Source: Gracilibacillus ureilyticus
GTDB lineage: Bacteria; Bacillota; Bacilli; Bacillales; Amphibacillaceae
Length of the DNA stretch: 64,000 nt
Assembly (NCBI RefSeq): GCF_900111195.1
Contig: NZ_FOGL01000005.1
Location: forward strand, 124,001-188,000
Reading direction: 5' to 3'
The notes beneath the pieces were generated by a model. That model was given only the letters and a program-made list of their open reading frames with translations, searched no databases and was not told where the DNA came from. The position numbers were made by a program, and so were the translations under genes. This document shows, piece after piece, positions 17,334 through 26,719 of the stretch; the first letter of the stretch is position 1; each line of letters begins with the position of its first letter.

Positions 17334-19094
17334 GTGAAAAAATTACCGTTAAAAGTAAGTCAAAAGCTGCTTGGTATATATTTGATAGTTACAGCTATCC
17401 CGATTTTACTTGTAGGTGCCTATTTAAATTACAGTACAAGAGAAATCGTCATATCGAATGTCTTAAAAGAAGTAGAAACTAATGCAGATAAAATGGAAAT
17501 GCGGTTAAATACTATATTTAACCGGGTAACAAATACTTCAGATTTACTTTATATTAATGACAATTTGAAAACGCTGCTAGCAAATGAGTATGAAACATTG
17601 CTGGACGTATATAATGCATACAATCAATACCCTGTGTTTGATGAATTTATAAAATATTATGATGAAATTGAGAATATTCAATTTTTCATGAATAAAAACA
17701 TGATAACCAATTCTTATTTTATCCATGCTGACAATTCGGTAAGAAGCGAGAATTGGTATAAAGAAGCTGTTTCTAACAGGGGAAAAATTAACTGGGTTTA
17801 TATTAAAGAACATTGGACAGAAAAAGAATATCTGACATTAACGAGATCCATATTCGGAAATGCAAACGAACTGCTGGGTGTACTGGCAATTTATATTTCC
17901 CCCGATGTACTGGCAACGGTTGTGGAAGGGGAACCTTACAATACTTTTATTACACTTGATAAAGAGGTAATTGTATATCATAAAGATCCAACATTTTTGG
18001 GAGAATCACCTGTTTTCTTTGCAGATATTAAGCAAGATAACAGGAATTATTTAATTGACACGAAATATCAAAGCGAAGACGTCAAACTAAGTGTACATGA
18101 AATTGTTCCGGAAAAGTCGCTTACCAATTCAGTTCAGATTTCCACTATTATACCGGTCGAGGAAATTATGGAAGAGCCGAATATCATTTTTACGAGAGGT
18201 TTTTTGATAACAAGTGGGGCACTGTTAGTATCTGTGATACTGATCGGAATTTTTATCCGGAGTTTTTATCGGAGGATTGAGCAGCTGAGAAAGACAATGT
18301 TCCAGGTTGCAAAAGGGAACTTCCAAATCACGAAAAAAATGAAAGGCAGTGATGAGATAAGCCAGGTTTATGAAGATTTAGCAACAACAACTAAAAGTGT
18401 CCAGAAAATCATTGATGAAGTATATATTCATAAAATAAAGGAAGAAACATGGAAACGCAAACAGAAGGAAATCGATTTCAAAATGCTCGCATCACAAATT
18501 AATCCGCATTTTCTTTATAACACATTAGAAACAATCCGGATGAAAGCATTGGTGAATAAAGACCCTGAAGTAGCTAAACTGATTAAAATGTTAAGTAAAA
18601 TGATGCGATCAGCACTTGAAAGAACTGATAAGCCTGTTCCAATCAAAGAAGAGCTTGAATTAATTGAACATTATTTAGAAATACAACATGTCAGGTTTGG
18701 CAATAAATTTACTTATGACATAAATGTCGAAGAAGGGATTTTATCGAATAAAATTTTCCCGTTATTAATTCAGCCAATTGTTGAAAATGCAGTTATCCAT
18801 GGGCTTGAGAGTAAAGAAGAAGCTGGATTTATCCATATTTCAATTATGGATGAAGATCGGTATATGAGGATAGAAGTGAAAGATAACGGGATAGGAATTC
18901 CTAAAAAACAACTGTATCAAATTCGCGCACAGATGGATGATGAGAATTATCAGTCTGATGGGAACAGAATCGGATTACACAATGTGCAGCAAAGAATTAA
19001 ATTGTATTACGGGGATGCATTTGGAATTGAAATTGAAAGTATATTCGGGCTTGGAACAACAATGGCTATTAAATTACCAAAGCGAGTAGAGTAA
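17334..19094 (+). CDS. YesM-type sensor histidine kinase
   Basis: A 586-residue membrane kinase. TM1 is at about 13-31, followed by an extracellular sensing region of roughly 250 residues, TM2 at about 289-309 (LITSGALLVSVILIGIFI), a HAMP-like linker, the His_kinase motif ASQINPHFLYNTLETI with the phospho-acceptor His, and an HATPase domain with PIVENAVIHG and DNGIGIP. It starts at GTG 17334 after GAGGGA. It would sense an extracellular carbohydrate signal and phosphorylate the adjacent YesN-like regulator 23 bases downstream. It shares the transcript with GH95, GH1, YesL and the DUF4340 protein, so these may form one sensory unit. Confidence 0.95.
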   Translation: MKKLPLKVSQKLLGIYLIVTAIPILLVGAYLNYSTREIVISNVLKEVETNADKMEMRLNTIFNRVTNTSDLLYINDNLKTLLANEYETLLDVYNAYNQYPVFDEFIKYYDEIENIQFFMNKNMITNSYFIHADNSVRSENWYKEAVSNRGKINWVYIKEHWTEKEYLTLTRSIFGNANELLGVLAIYISPDVLATVVEGEPYNTFITLDKEVIVYHKDPTFLGESPVFFADIKQDNRNYLIDTKYQSEDVKLSVHEIVPEKSLTNSVQISTIIPVEEIMEEPNIIFTRGFLITSGALLVSVILIGIFIRSFYRRIEQLRKTMFQVAKGNFQITKKMKGSDEISQVYEDLATTTKSVQKIIDEVYIHKIKEETWKRKQKEIDFKMLASQINPHFLYNTLETIRMKALVNKDPEVAKLIKMLSKMMRSALERTDKPVPIKEELELIEHYLEIQHVRFGNKFTYDINVEEGILSNKIFPLLIQPIVENAVIHGLESKEEAGFIHISIMDEDRYMRIEVKDNGIGIPKKQLYQIRAQMDDENYQSDGNRIGLHNVQQRIKLYYGDAFGIEIESIFGLGTTMAIKLPKRVE

Positions 19095-19117
19095 CACAAA
19101 AAAGGGAGGTAATCATT

Positions 19118-20632
19118 ATGTTAAAAGTTTTGATTATTGATGATGAACCGCTCATTCGTGAAGGGCTTTGTTCCATAATAGAATGGGAACAATTTGGTTA
19201 TACGATTGTCGGAACAGCTAAGAATGGTAATGAGGGGTTAAAGAACATACAACTTTTTCAGCCTGATGTTGTCTTTGTTGATATCAAAATGCCCGGATTA
19301 AATGGGATTGAAATGGTGAGAAAAGCAAAGGAGGCAGGAATAAAAGCGAAATTTATTGTACTGTCAGGGTACTCTAATTTTACTTATGCACAGGAATCGA
19401 TCCGGTTAGGAATGGAATCTTATTTGCTAAAGCCGGTGGATGAAGAAGAATTAATTCCCTTAATTCAAAAAATTAAAGAAAAGTGCTTTAACGAAAAAAG
19501 TGTTGATTTGCAGCTGAATCAATATGAAAAAATTAAGGAACAACATGAGTGGAAAGAATTACTTTATGGAAATATGAAAGAAAACCTGTGGAACAACTAT
19601 GGTAATAAATCTTTTTTAATGGCAAGTATACTTTCTGAAGATTTTATTGATTGGGAACATGTGGAGACTAGCATTAAACGAATAATGACATCTGATTCAC
19701 GATTAGTTAAAATGGACAGTCAGCTTCTTGTCTTATTTTTCAATCAGTCTGTTAAATCAGCCGTTGGTTTTCTGGATAAATTAAGGATTTTTATTAAGGA
19801 TAAATTATCTGTGGGAGTGAAAATTCAAATTATCGACAACGCAGTAAATTTTAGAAATCTTTCATCAGCATATAACCAGCTGGTCAAACTGCAAAATTAC
19901 AGTTATAACTTTCATAATAATGTCATTTTATATAGTTCCATGCTCGATAGAAAAAAAGAGAAGCCTCTTCTGACAGATCAACTAGGGAACGCAATATTTA
20001 GAGCGCTGGAATTTGATGATAATCAGCAATTAGAGAATTATTTTAAGGAAATAAAGGAATATTATCAAACTTATTTGTTTCGAAAAGAGAGAATTCGAGC
20101 AGATTGGTTAGATTTTATTAAATCAGTTTATCGGAAAATGAAAAGTAATTATCCGTATCTGAAGCTTGAAAGTAACGAAAAGTTAGTAGAAGTGATTTAT
20201 CAGGCGGAGGATTTAGAAACTTTACTACAGTTAACAAAAGAAATGCTAATGGCGAAGTCATGCCAGCTTAATAGTTTTGTAAGCACTTCCGAGAATACTA
20301 TTGACAAAATTGTACAATATATTGAACAATATCATTATAGAGATTTATCATTAAAAATTATAGCTGAGCTATTTAAATATAATCGGTCTTATTTAGGGAA
20401 AAAATTCAAAAACTGTACTGGTGAATATTTTCACGTATATTTAGACAAAGTTAGACTTGATAAAGCTAAACAATTACTAAAACAGCCAGATATGAAAGTA
20501 TATCAGGTTTCTGAGAAAGTCGGTTATTCTAATATAGATTATTTTTATAAAAAGTTTAAGAAATATAACGGGATGAGTCCTAAGGAATATCAAAAAGAAC
20601 AGCGAAACAAAGAAATAACTGTACACCTATAG
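19118..20632 (+). CDS. YesN-type AraC-family response regulator
   Basis: 504 residues in the cytoplasm. The receiver domain (1-120) has acidic Asp8/Asp9, phospho-acceptor Asp55 in FVDIKMPG and the conserved Lys in LLKPVD. A middle region of about 270 residues follows. The C-terminal AraC DNA-binding domain has two helix-turn-helix units (SLKIIAELFKYNRSYLGKKFK and YQVSEKVGYSNIDYFYKKFK). A cognate of the upstream YesM kinase. The 13-base direct repeats at 13357-13387 are a candidate target. Very strong AAAGGGAGG ribosome site. Confidence 0.95.
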   Translation: MLKVLIIDDEPLIREGLCSIIEWEQFGYTIVGTAKNGNEGLKNIQLFQPDVVFVDIKMPGLNGIEMVRKAKEAGIKAKFIVLSGYSNFTYAQESIRLGMESYLLKPVDEEELIPLIQKIKEKCFNEKSVDLQLNQYEKIKEQHEWKELLYGNMKENLWNNYGNKSFLMASILSEDFIDWEHVETSIKRIMTSDSRLVKMDSQLLVLFFNQSVKSAVGFLDKLRIFIKDKLSVGVKIQIIDNAVNFRNLSSAYNQLVKLQNYSYNFHNNVILYSSMLDRKKEKPLLTDQLGNAIFRALEFDDNQQLENYFKEIKEYYQTYLFRKERIRADWLDFIKSVYRKMKSNYPYLKLESNEKLVEVIYQAEDLETLLQLTKEMLMAKSCQLNSFVSTSENTIDKIVQYIEQYHYRDLSLKIIAELFKYNRSYLGKKFKNCTGEYFHVYLDKVRLDKAKQLLKQPDMKVYQVSEKVGYSNIDYFYKKFKKYNGMSPKEYQKEQRNKEITVHL

Positions 20633-20643
20633 GGGGAAAGAAA

Positions 20644-21333
20644 ATGTCACAGACTGTAACAGAACGCCCATTATATATTGCAATTCAGTATATCTACTAT
20701 TTTTTGATGACTAACATTCACTTTATGCTTGCCAATCTATTATTTGTTCTATCCTTTATCATTTTCGAGCTGACTCTGGCTAATATGATTATTTTCTATT
20801 TTGCACTTATTCCGGCAGGTCCGGCACTGGCGGCATTGTATGCTGTCATGGGTAAGTTAACCAGGGAAAAAGAAATAAGTCCTGCGAAAGATTTTTGGAA
20901 TTATTACAGAAAGAACTTTTTCATATCAATTAAATACTGGTTACTAAAATGGACAATTCTTGCCATGCTTTTGATTGATCTACAATACACGAATGCTCAG
21001 TTAAAATGGCTAACACCAGTTATTGTTATCCTGCTAGTGATTTTCTTACTTATCATGTTATATGCTTTCCCGGTTCTTACTAGATTTGAAGTGAAAGTAA
21101 AGAATCTATGGTTAGTTTCCATTTATTCTAATTTTAAATTTTTCAAAACGACGTTGATTAATTTATCTACATTTGTTTCACTGTTTATTATTTACATGTT
21201 TGCTCCAGGTATCGCTATATGGTTTTGTATGAGTATCGCAGCATTTTTTATTATGTTTAATATGAGAAAACCGCTGGAAACGATGGAGAAAGAGCTAGCG
21301 AATCCAAGTTCGTCTGATGAGGTGTCCACATGA
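20644..21333 (+). CDS. YesL-family (DUF624) membrane protein
   Basis: 229 residues with about five to six membrane helices and the DUF624 signature ALIPAGPALAALYAVMGKL near 56-74. It follows the YesN-like gene by 11 bases and overlaps the DUF4340 gene by four bases (ATGA), which implies translational coupling. Here it sits with a two-component system rather than with permeases, favouring a sensory or complex-assembly role. Homologous to 7859, 53281 and 55020. Confidence 0.9.
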   Translation: MSQTVTERPLYIAIQYIYYFLMTNIHFMLANLLFVLSFIIFELTLANMIIFYFALIPAGPALAALYAVMGKLTREKEISPAKDFWNYYRKNFFISIKYWLLKWTILAMLLIDLQYTNAQLKWLTPVIVILLVIFLLIMLYAFPVLTRFEVKVKNLWLVSIYSNFKFFKTTLINLSTFVSLFIIYMFAPGIAIWFCMSIAAFFIMFNMRKPLETMEKELANPSSSDEVST

Positions 21334-22667
21334 GAAAAAAGTGGATTATTTTCCTGTTAATTGCCGTTATTGTCGGAGCATCGACTGTATTATTTATTAT
21401 TACTGACCGCAATAAGGATACCGATGCGAAAGAATCCCCTGTTAATATTTTGGATGATTTTGATCAAATTATTACTATAAATGTAACAGCAATGGGGGAA
21501 GAAATAGAATTAAAAAGAGATGAGGGTACCTGGAATGTCCAAAATGTAGAAAGAAAGCAGAATAACAATAAAGTTACCAGTTTTGTTGAAGCGATGAATG
21601 AATTAGAAGGGGATCAAGTGGAGATTTCCAGAGAATCTGTCAAATTTGATTCTCCTGAAGTGACTGTAGCTTTTCAGGGAAAAGACGGGTCACAGCAAAC
21701 TATTGCAATAGGGCAGTTACATTCTGATGGCAAGAAGTATTATATTCAGCATGTAGAGAAGAATGAAATTTATTTAGTTGATCGGGAGCTTGTTGAAACT
21801 ATACCGTTGCAGTCAGCCATGCTTTTGGATAGTGCTATATTGACCATTTCACCTTCTGAAGTTGAAAACATTATTATTGATAATGGCACAGAACAATACC
21901 ACCTGACCAAGGAATCACCATACAGTAAACAAGAATCGTTGGCTCATATAAGTGGCTGGTATGTTAAAGAACCTTATCACAGTGTTTACAGCGTTGCCTA
22001 TTCAAAAATGGAGGCAATCCTTGCGGGAATGGAACAGCTACAGAAAACAGAGATAGTTGATGATGTCTCAAAGTTGGGAGAAGTAGATTTCCGAATAACC
22101 TTTCAAACGAGTGGTCATACAGAGACACTCCTTATAGGGGATCCGGCACCTGACCAGAAGTATTATGCAAAATTGGAGGGGACGGAAGAAGTTTTTACAA
22201 TTGGTACAAGAACCCTTGATCCATACAGTCATCCACCTTTTGAATTAACTGATCATTTTGTCCATATTGTTCCATTAGAATATATTCAATCAATAGAAGT
22301 TACATCTAGTGAACACAATTGGATCATTACAGGTACTTCCGAAGCACATGAGTTGAATGAAGACGGTGAATTCAACAAACAATTTACAGTTAACGATAAT
22401 GCCGTATCAACAGAGGCTGTACAGGAAGCGTATAAAAGTTTAGCAGGCCTTTCTTTTGACAGTGTAGTAAAAAATGAAAGCAATATTGCTGAAAATAAGG
22501 AATTGACCATTACCTACAATACCGGGTCACAGTATGTAATTGACTTTTACTCAATGAATGACACGTATTTTTCCTATCAGAAAAATAATGAAGGGTTCGA
22601 TTTTCTAATTGAGAAAGAAAAGGTATACAAAGCCTTGGATGAAATCGAACAAGTCTTATTAAAATAG
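21330..22667 (+). CDS. DUF4340-domain membrane-anchored extracellular protein
   Basis: 445 residues. One N-terminal membrane anchor (about 5-24, WIIFLLIAVIVGASTVLFII) is followed by a large extracytoplasmic part with two DUF4340-like repeats. These have the recurring elements WNVQNVER...VTSFVEAMNELEGDQV, IAIGQLHSDGKKYYIQ and, later, LLIGDPAPDQKYYAKLEG...VFTIG. DUF4340 is known mostly next to gliding or ABC-2-type exporters (GldG); its activity is unknown. Here it is coupled by ATGA overlap to YesL and is last in the kinase operon, so an accessory sensing function is plausible. A terminator follows. Confidence 0.8.
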   Translation: MRKKWIIFLLIAVIVGASTVLFIITDRNKDTDAKESPVNILDDFDQIITINVTAMGEEIELKRDEGTWNVQNVERKQNNNKVTSFVEAMNELEGDQVEISRESVKFDSPEVTVAFQGKDGSQQTIAIGQLHSDGKKYYIQHVEKNEIYLVDRELVETIPLQSAMLLDSAILTISPSEVENIIIDNGTEQYHLTKESPYSKQESLAHISGWYVKEPYHSVYSVAYSKMEAILAGMEQLQKTEIVDDVSKLGEVDFRITFQTSGHTETLLIGDPAPDQKYYAKLEGTEEVFTIGTRTLDPYSHPPFELTDHFVHIVPLEYIQSIEVTSSEHNWIITGTSEAHELNEDGEFNKQFTVNDNAVSTEAVQEAYKSLAGLSFDSVVKNESNIAENKELTITYNTGSQYVIDFYSMNDTYFSYQKNNEGFDFLIEKEKVYKALDEIEQVLLK

Positions 22668-22674
22668 GCAGCAA

Positions 22675-22707
22675 AAAAACAAGCATTCCCTGTGGGTGCT
22701 TGTTTTT
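22675..22707. terminator. Bidirectional terminator of operon 2 and the GbsR-like gene
   Basis: AAAAACAAGCA and TGCTTGTTTTT pair perfectly (11 bp) around an 11-base loop. It serves both converging genes. Confidence 0.9.
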
Positions 22708-22712
22708 AAGGT

Positions 22713-23207
22713 TTAGAGGAAGTCATTTTTCTTAATCTTAGCAAATACTTCTTCCAGCGATTGGTGAAAAGAAATTGCTTCATTAATCTTATGTTCAATA
22801 GATATCTTTTGCTGGTGAGATGATTCATCTAAATTTTCTTTTATTTCAGAAAGATTATTGATTTGTCTATGTAATGATTCCAGCCAGCGATTGACATATG
22901 TTTTCATAAATTTTTTATAAAGATCTTCCCGTGCTTCATATAAATCTTTTCTAATCCCTTTTTGCCATACCCTTTCCACGAGATTAAATTCAAGCAATCT
23001 TCTAATAGCATAGCTCATCGCAGTTTTACTTTTCCCTAAGCCCTCTTTCATTTCATCAAGTGTCATTGGTCCTTCATTTAAATATAATGTAACAAATAAT
23101 TGGGCTTCGGTTTTATTTAATGAGAACATTTCTAAGGTTTTGGAAAATTCCGAAATGATCTGGTTATTTATTTTTTCGAACGGTTCATTTCCCATTTGCT
23201 CATCCAT
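22713..23207 (-). CDS. GbsR/MarR-family transcriptional regulator
   Basis: A 164-residue winged-helix repressor. The N-terminal region includes LNKTEAQLFVTLYLNEGPMTLDEMKEGLGKSKTAMSYAIRRLLEFNLVERVWQKG, described as a helix-turn-helix at about 30-75, then a helical C-terminus with a coiled-coil look. GbsR and OpcR in Bacillus control choline and glycine betaine uptake genes. This gene is divergent from the opuA-like operon at 23470, the arrangement of a local osmoprotectant repressor. An AAGGAGG site precedes the start. Ligand choice (choline or betaine) is not visible. Confidence 0.9.
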   Translation of the reverse strand: MDEQMGNEPFEKINNQIISEFSKTLEMFSLNKTEAQLFVTLYLNEGPMTLDEMKEGLGKSKTAMSYAIRRLLEFNLVERVWQKGIRKDLYEAREDLYKKFMKTYVNRWLESLHRQINNLSEIKENLDESSHQQKISIEHKINEAISFHQSLEEVFAKIKKNDFL

Positions 23208-23469
23208 AAAATACTGACACCCTCCTTAATTTCTCTTCTTCTACTTTACACATAAAAATATTTAAAAAGCAAATAATGAATATATCAGATTTCTCTGTAA
23301 ATACTATAATGAACGTAATAGAGCGTATACATTTTGTAAAGTTTAAACTGAATATTAATAATAAACTGAGTGTTTCGGTTGAAATTTACATCTAAAAAGA
23401 GTAGAGTAGAAAAAGTGATGCAAAATAAATGATTCAAAATGCTTAGGGAAAATGAGGTGGTAGTTATTC

Positions 23470-24669
23470 ATGTCTATTATTAAAGTGAGAAATTTATCTA
23501 AAATATTTGGTAAAAGAGTGAAGGAAGCAACCTCGTTATTAGACAAAGGAGCTTCGAAAGAAGAAATACTGAAGAAAACAGGTTGTACGGTAGGGGTAAA
23601 TCGAGCTACGTTTGAAGTGCAGCAAGGTGAAGTTTTCGTTATTATGGGTCTTTCCGGAAGTGGGAAGTCAACACTTGTGCGCTTATTGAATCGTCTGATT
23701 GAGCCAACGAATGGAGATGTGGAAGTTGGTGGAGAGAATTTAGCCAAAGTTGGAAAGGAGCAGCTACGAAAAGTAAGACGAGAAAAACTAAGTATGGTTT
23801 TTCAGAAGTTTGGTCTGTTCCCGTTTCGAACAGTTCTGGAAAATACAGAATTCGGTTTAGAAATTCAAGGTGTTAAAAAAGAAGAACGTTCCAAAAAAGC
23901 GAAAGAGGCGTTGGAATTAGTTGGATTAGGCAGTTTTATTCATCAATATCCAGATCAATTGTCTGGTGGTATGCAGCAGCGTGTAGGACTTGCACGTGCA
24001 CTAGCAAATGATCCCGAAGTATTACTGATGGACGAAGCTTTCTCTGCGTTAGATCCACTTATTCGAAAAGATATGCAGGATGAGTTGCTAGATCTCCAGG
24101 AAAAAATGAAAAAAACAATCATTTTTATTACACATGATCTGGATGAAGCATTACGTATTGGTGATCGAATTGCATTGATGAAAGATGGCTCAATTGTTCA
24201 AATCGGTACACCGGAAGAAATCCTGGTTAACCCGGCAAATGACTATGTTGAACGGTTTGTGGAGGATGTGGATCGCTCGAAAGTCTTAACAGCTAGCCAT
24301 ATTATGAAAAGGCCGGAAACAGTTGATATTGAGAAACACGGTCCAAGAGTAGCGTTGGAGCGAATGCGTGAACAAGGATTATCAAGTATCTATGTTGTTG
24401 ATCGGACAAGACAATTAAAAGGGTATGTCACTGCCGATGATGTATCTGAAGCAAGGAAAAAAGAACAAAAAGACTTACACAATATAATCCGCACAGATAT
24501 GCCGGTTGCTCAACCGGATACCTCCATTCATGAAATCTTCGAAATCATTCATAATGCCCCAGTACCGGTAGCTGTAGTGGATGACGGAAAGTTAAAAGGA
24601 ATTATTGTACGAGGTGCCGTTATTGCGGCATTGGCTAATGGAAATGGGGTGACAGAGACTCATGCTTGA
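23470..24669 (+). CDS. opuAA: Glycine betaine ABC transporter ATP-binding protein OpuAA
   Basis: A 399-residue cytoplasmic ATPase of the osmoprotectant importer. It starts with the OpuAA-type N-terminal extension [18 protein letters not shown]. Walker A is GLSGSGKST (about 62-70), the signature LSGGMQQR, and Walker [13 protein letters not shown]. Two CBS domains fill residues 275-390, which in OpuA sense ionic strength or c-di-AMP. The stop overlaps the opuAB start by eight bases. A TATAAT at 23305-23310 upstream may be its promoter. Control probably comes from the divergent GbsR-like regulator. Confidence 0.96.
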   Translation: MSIIKVRNLSKIFGKRVKEATSLLDKGASKEEILKKTGCTVGVNRATFEVQQGEVFVIMGLSGSGKSTLVRLLNRLIEPTNGDVEVGGENLAKVGKEQLRKVRREKLSMVFQKFGLFPFRTVLENTEFGLEIQGVKKEERSKKAKEALELVGLGSFIHQYPDQLSGGMQQRVGLARALANDPEVLLMDEAFSALDPLIRKDMQDELLDLQEKMKKTIIFITHDLDEALRIGDRIALMKDGSIVQIGTPEEILVNPANDYVERFVEDVDRSKVLTASHIMKRPETVDIEKHGPRVALERMREQGLSSIYVVDRTRQLKGYVTADDVSEARKKEQKDLHNIIRTDMPVAQPDTSIHEIFEIIHNAPVPVAVVDDGKLKGIIVRGAVIAALANGNGVTETHA

Positions 24670-25501
24670 TTTCTTACCTGAATTACCTGTAGCTGAATGG
24701 ATAGATAATTTTGTTGACTGGACTAAGTCTGCTTTTTCATTCGCGTTTGATCCAATAAAAAATGAATTTGGCGACTTTATAGAAGGTACCGCTGAATTGT
24801 TAAGTGAAGTACCGCCATCTATTATCATCATAATTGTCGCATTATTAGCATTTTTTATTTCCGGTAAAAAAGTCGGGTTACCAATCTTCTCTATTATCGG
24901 CTTGTTGTTTATCCTGAATCAGGATATATGGGAAGAGTTAATGTTTACATTTACACTCATTTTATTTGCAAGTGTCATATCTGTAGTAATAGGTATACCG
25001 CTTGGTATCCTGATGTCTAAAAGCAGATGGGCACAAATAATCATTACACCAATACTGGATTTTATGCAAACAATGCCGGCATTTGTTTATTTAATTCCAG
25101 CTGTAGTATTTTTCGGAATCGGAATGGTTCCAGGTGTGTTTGCATCAGTTGTTTTTGCAACACCTCCTGTCGTTCGTTTTACTAATTTAGGTATTCGACA
25201 GGTTTCCAGTGAATTAGTAGAAGCAGCCGATGCATTTGGTACAACAGGATCACAGAAATTATTTAAAGTAGAATTACCTATGGCAAAGAAGACAATAATG
25301 GCAGGTGTTAACCAAACAGTTATGTTGTCATTGTCAATGGTAGTTATAGCCTCAATGATTGGTGCACCAGGTTTAGGTGACTTAGTATTATCAGCTTTGC
25401 AACGGTCACAAGGTGGCCAGGGATTTGTGGCAGGTTTAGGAATTGTTATTTTAGCAATAATTATTGATCGTATGACACAGAACTTAAATAAAGGGAAGTA
25501 A
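24662..25501 (+). CDS. opuAB: Glycine betaine ABC transporter permease OpuAB
   Basis: 279 residues of the OpuAB/ProW membrane subunit. A short amphipathic N-terminus ([19 protein letters not shown]) is followed by several membrane helices and the conserved segment [21 protein letters not shown]. The EAA-type loop is [21 protein letters not shown] near 180-200. The start lies inside the opuAA 3' end (eight-base overlap). The encoded subunit forms the channel with OpuAA and OpuAC. Confidence 0.96.
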   Translation: MLDFLPELPVAEWIDNFVDWTKSAFSFAFDPIKNEFGDFIEGTAELLSEVPPSIIIIIVALLAFFISGKKVGLPIFSIIGLLFILNQDIWEELMFTFTLILFASVISVVIGIPLGILMSKSRWAQIIITPILDFMQTMPAFVYLIPAVVFFGIGMVPGVFASVVFATPPVVRFTNLGIRQVSSELVEAADAFGTTGSQKLFKVELPMAKKTIMAGVNQTVMLSLSMVVIASMIGAPGLGDLVLSALQRSQGGQGFVAGLGIVILAIIIDRMTQNLNKGK

Positions 25502-25568
25502 ATAATGTCAGAACCTCCTTAAGGGGAGTTTCAATAAATTAACAATAAGAAAAAGGGGAGAATCTATT

Positions 25569-26492
25569 ATGTTAAAAAACAAATGGAGAATCTTAGGATT
25601 TGCAAGTATGCTTGCACTTGTTCTTGTACTGGCGGCTTGTGGTGGTTCGGATGATTCTGAAGATACTGCAGGATCGGAAGAAACTGAGACAGAAGAAGCT
25701 GCAGTAGGCGAAGGTAAAGAAATTGAATTAGTTTATGTAAATTGGGATTCAGAAATTGCTTCCACTCATGTTGTAGGTAAAGTATTTGAAGATCTTGGAT
25801 ATGATGTGAAGGTTACTGCATTAGATAATGCAGCAATGTGGGAAGCGGTAGCTAATGGTGAAGCAGATGGTATGGTAGCAGCATGGTTACCTGGAACCCA
25901 TGGTGATCTGTATGAAGCTCATAAAGATGCTCTAGTTGACTTAGGAGAAAATTTAAGTGGAGCAAAAATCGGGTTAGTTGTACCATCATATATGGATATT
26001 AATTCTATTGCCGACTTACCGGAATATGCAGAAGAATTAGATCAGAAAATTACAGGTATTGATGCAGGTGCAGGTGTTGTTCAATCAGCAGAACAGGCTG
26101 TAGAGGATTATGCACTTGAAGGATGGGAAGTTCAAACATCAACAGGTGGTGCGATGACAACAGCACTTGGTGAAGCTATTGATGCTGAAGAACCTATCGT
26201 AGTAACTGGCTGGACGCCACACTGGAAGTTCGCAGAATATGATTTGAAATATTTAGAAGATCCTGAACAAACATTTGGTGGAGAAGAGTATATTGCAACA
26301 ATGGTACGCCAAGGACTGGAAGAAGATTTGCCAAGCGCTTATAAAGTATTAGATCAGTTTAACTGGACTACAGAAGATATGGAAAGTGTTATGCTTGAGA
26401 TCAGTAATGGTGCTGATCCAGAAGAAGCTGCTGCTGCCTGGGTTGAAGAAAACCAGGAATTGGTATCAGAATGGACAGCAGGTATAGAATAA
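25569..26492 (+). CDS. opuAC: Glycine betaine-binding lipoprotein OpuAC
   Basis: 307 residues. Lipobox LAAC with Cys24 and an acidic linker are followed by a substrate-binding domain of the OpuAC/ProX family. Conserved Trp-bearing segments such as YVNWDSEIA, AAWLPGTHGDLYE and VVTGWTPHWKFAEYDLKYLEDP provide the aromatic box for the quaternary ammonium group. Unlike fused transporters, the binding protein is separate and lipid-anchored, as in Bacillus. It is the last gene of the operon, followed by a terminator with a 23-base T tract. Confidence 0.96.
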   Translation: MLKNKWRILGFASMLALVLVLAACGGSDDSEDTAGSEETETEEAAVGEGKEIELVYVNWDSEIASTHVVGKVFEDLGYDVKVTALDNAAMWEAVANGEADGMVAAWLPGTHGDLYEAHKDALVDLGENLSGAKIGLVVPSYMDINSIADLPEYAEELDQKITGIDAGAGVVQSAEQAVEDYALEGWEVQTSTGGAMTTALGEAIDAEEPIVVTGWTPHWKFAEYDLKYLEDPEQTFGGEEYIATMVRQGLEEDLPSAYKVLDQFNWTTEDMESVMLEISNGADPEEAAAAWVEENQELVSEWTAGIE

Positions 26493-26506
26493 TTATTAAT
26501 AGAGGG

Positions 26507-26554
26507 CACCAATAGATTAATTCTATTGGTGTTTTTTTTTTTTTTTTTTTTTTT
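26507..26554 (+). terminator. Terminator of the opuA operon with 23-base T tract
   Basis: CACCAATAGA, loop TTAAT, TCTATTGGTG (ten perfect pairs) followed by an uninterrupted run of 23 T (26532-26554). The tract is far longer than termination needs. Confidence 0.95.
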
Positions 26555-26646
26555 GGAATCGTGGACCTAAACGGTAAAATGAGCCTCTCTCCGATTCCGA
26601 CCTCCCCATTTTACATGATTTTATGTCTCTTTTAAACGGTATCTTA

Positions 26647-26668
26647 AGAAAGCGGTTTCTAATATAAT
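26647..26668 (+). promoter_or_regulatory. Operator-like palindrome and -10 box of operon 3
   Basis: GAAAGCGGTTTC (26648-26659) differs by one base from the palindrome at 13441 and 49965. It lies three bases before TATAAT (26663-26668), so a bound repressor would cover the promoter spacer. No good -35 is seen. It also matches cre with two mismatches, so CcpA is an alternative. Confidence 0.6.
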
Positions 26669-26719
26669 ATTAACTAAGAAGACGGCATATTAACTGGTTT
26701 CCAGGTAAGGAGAGAGATA

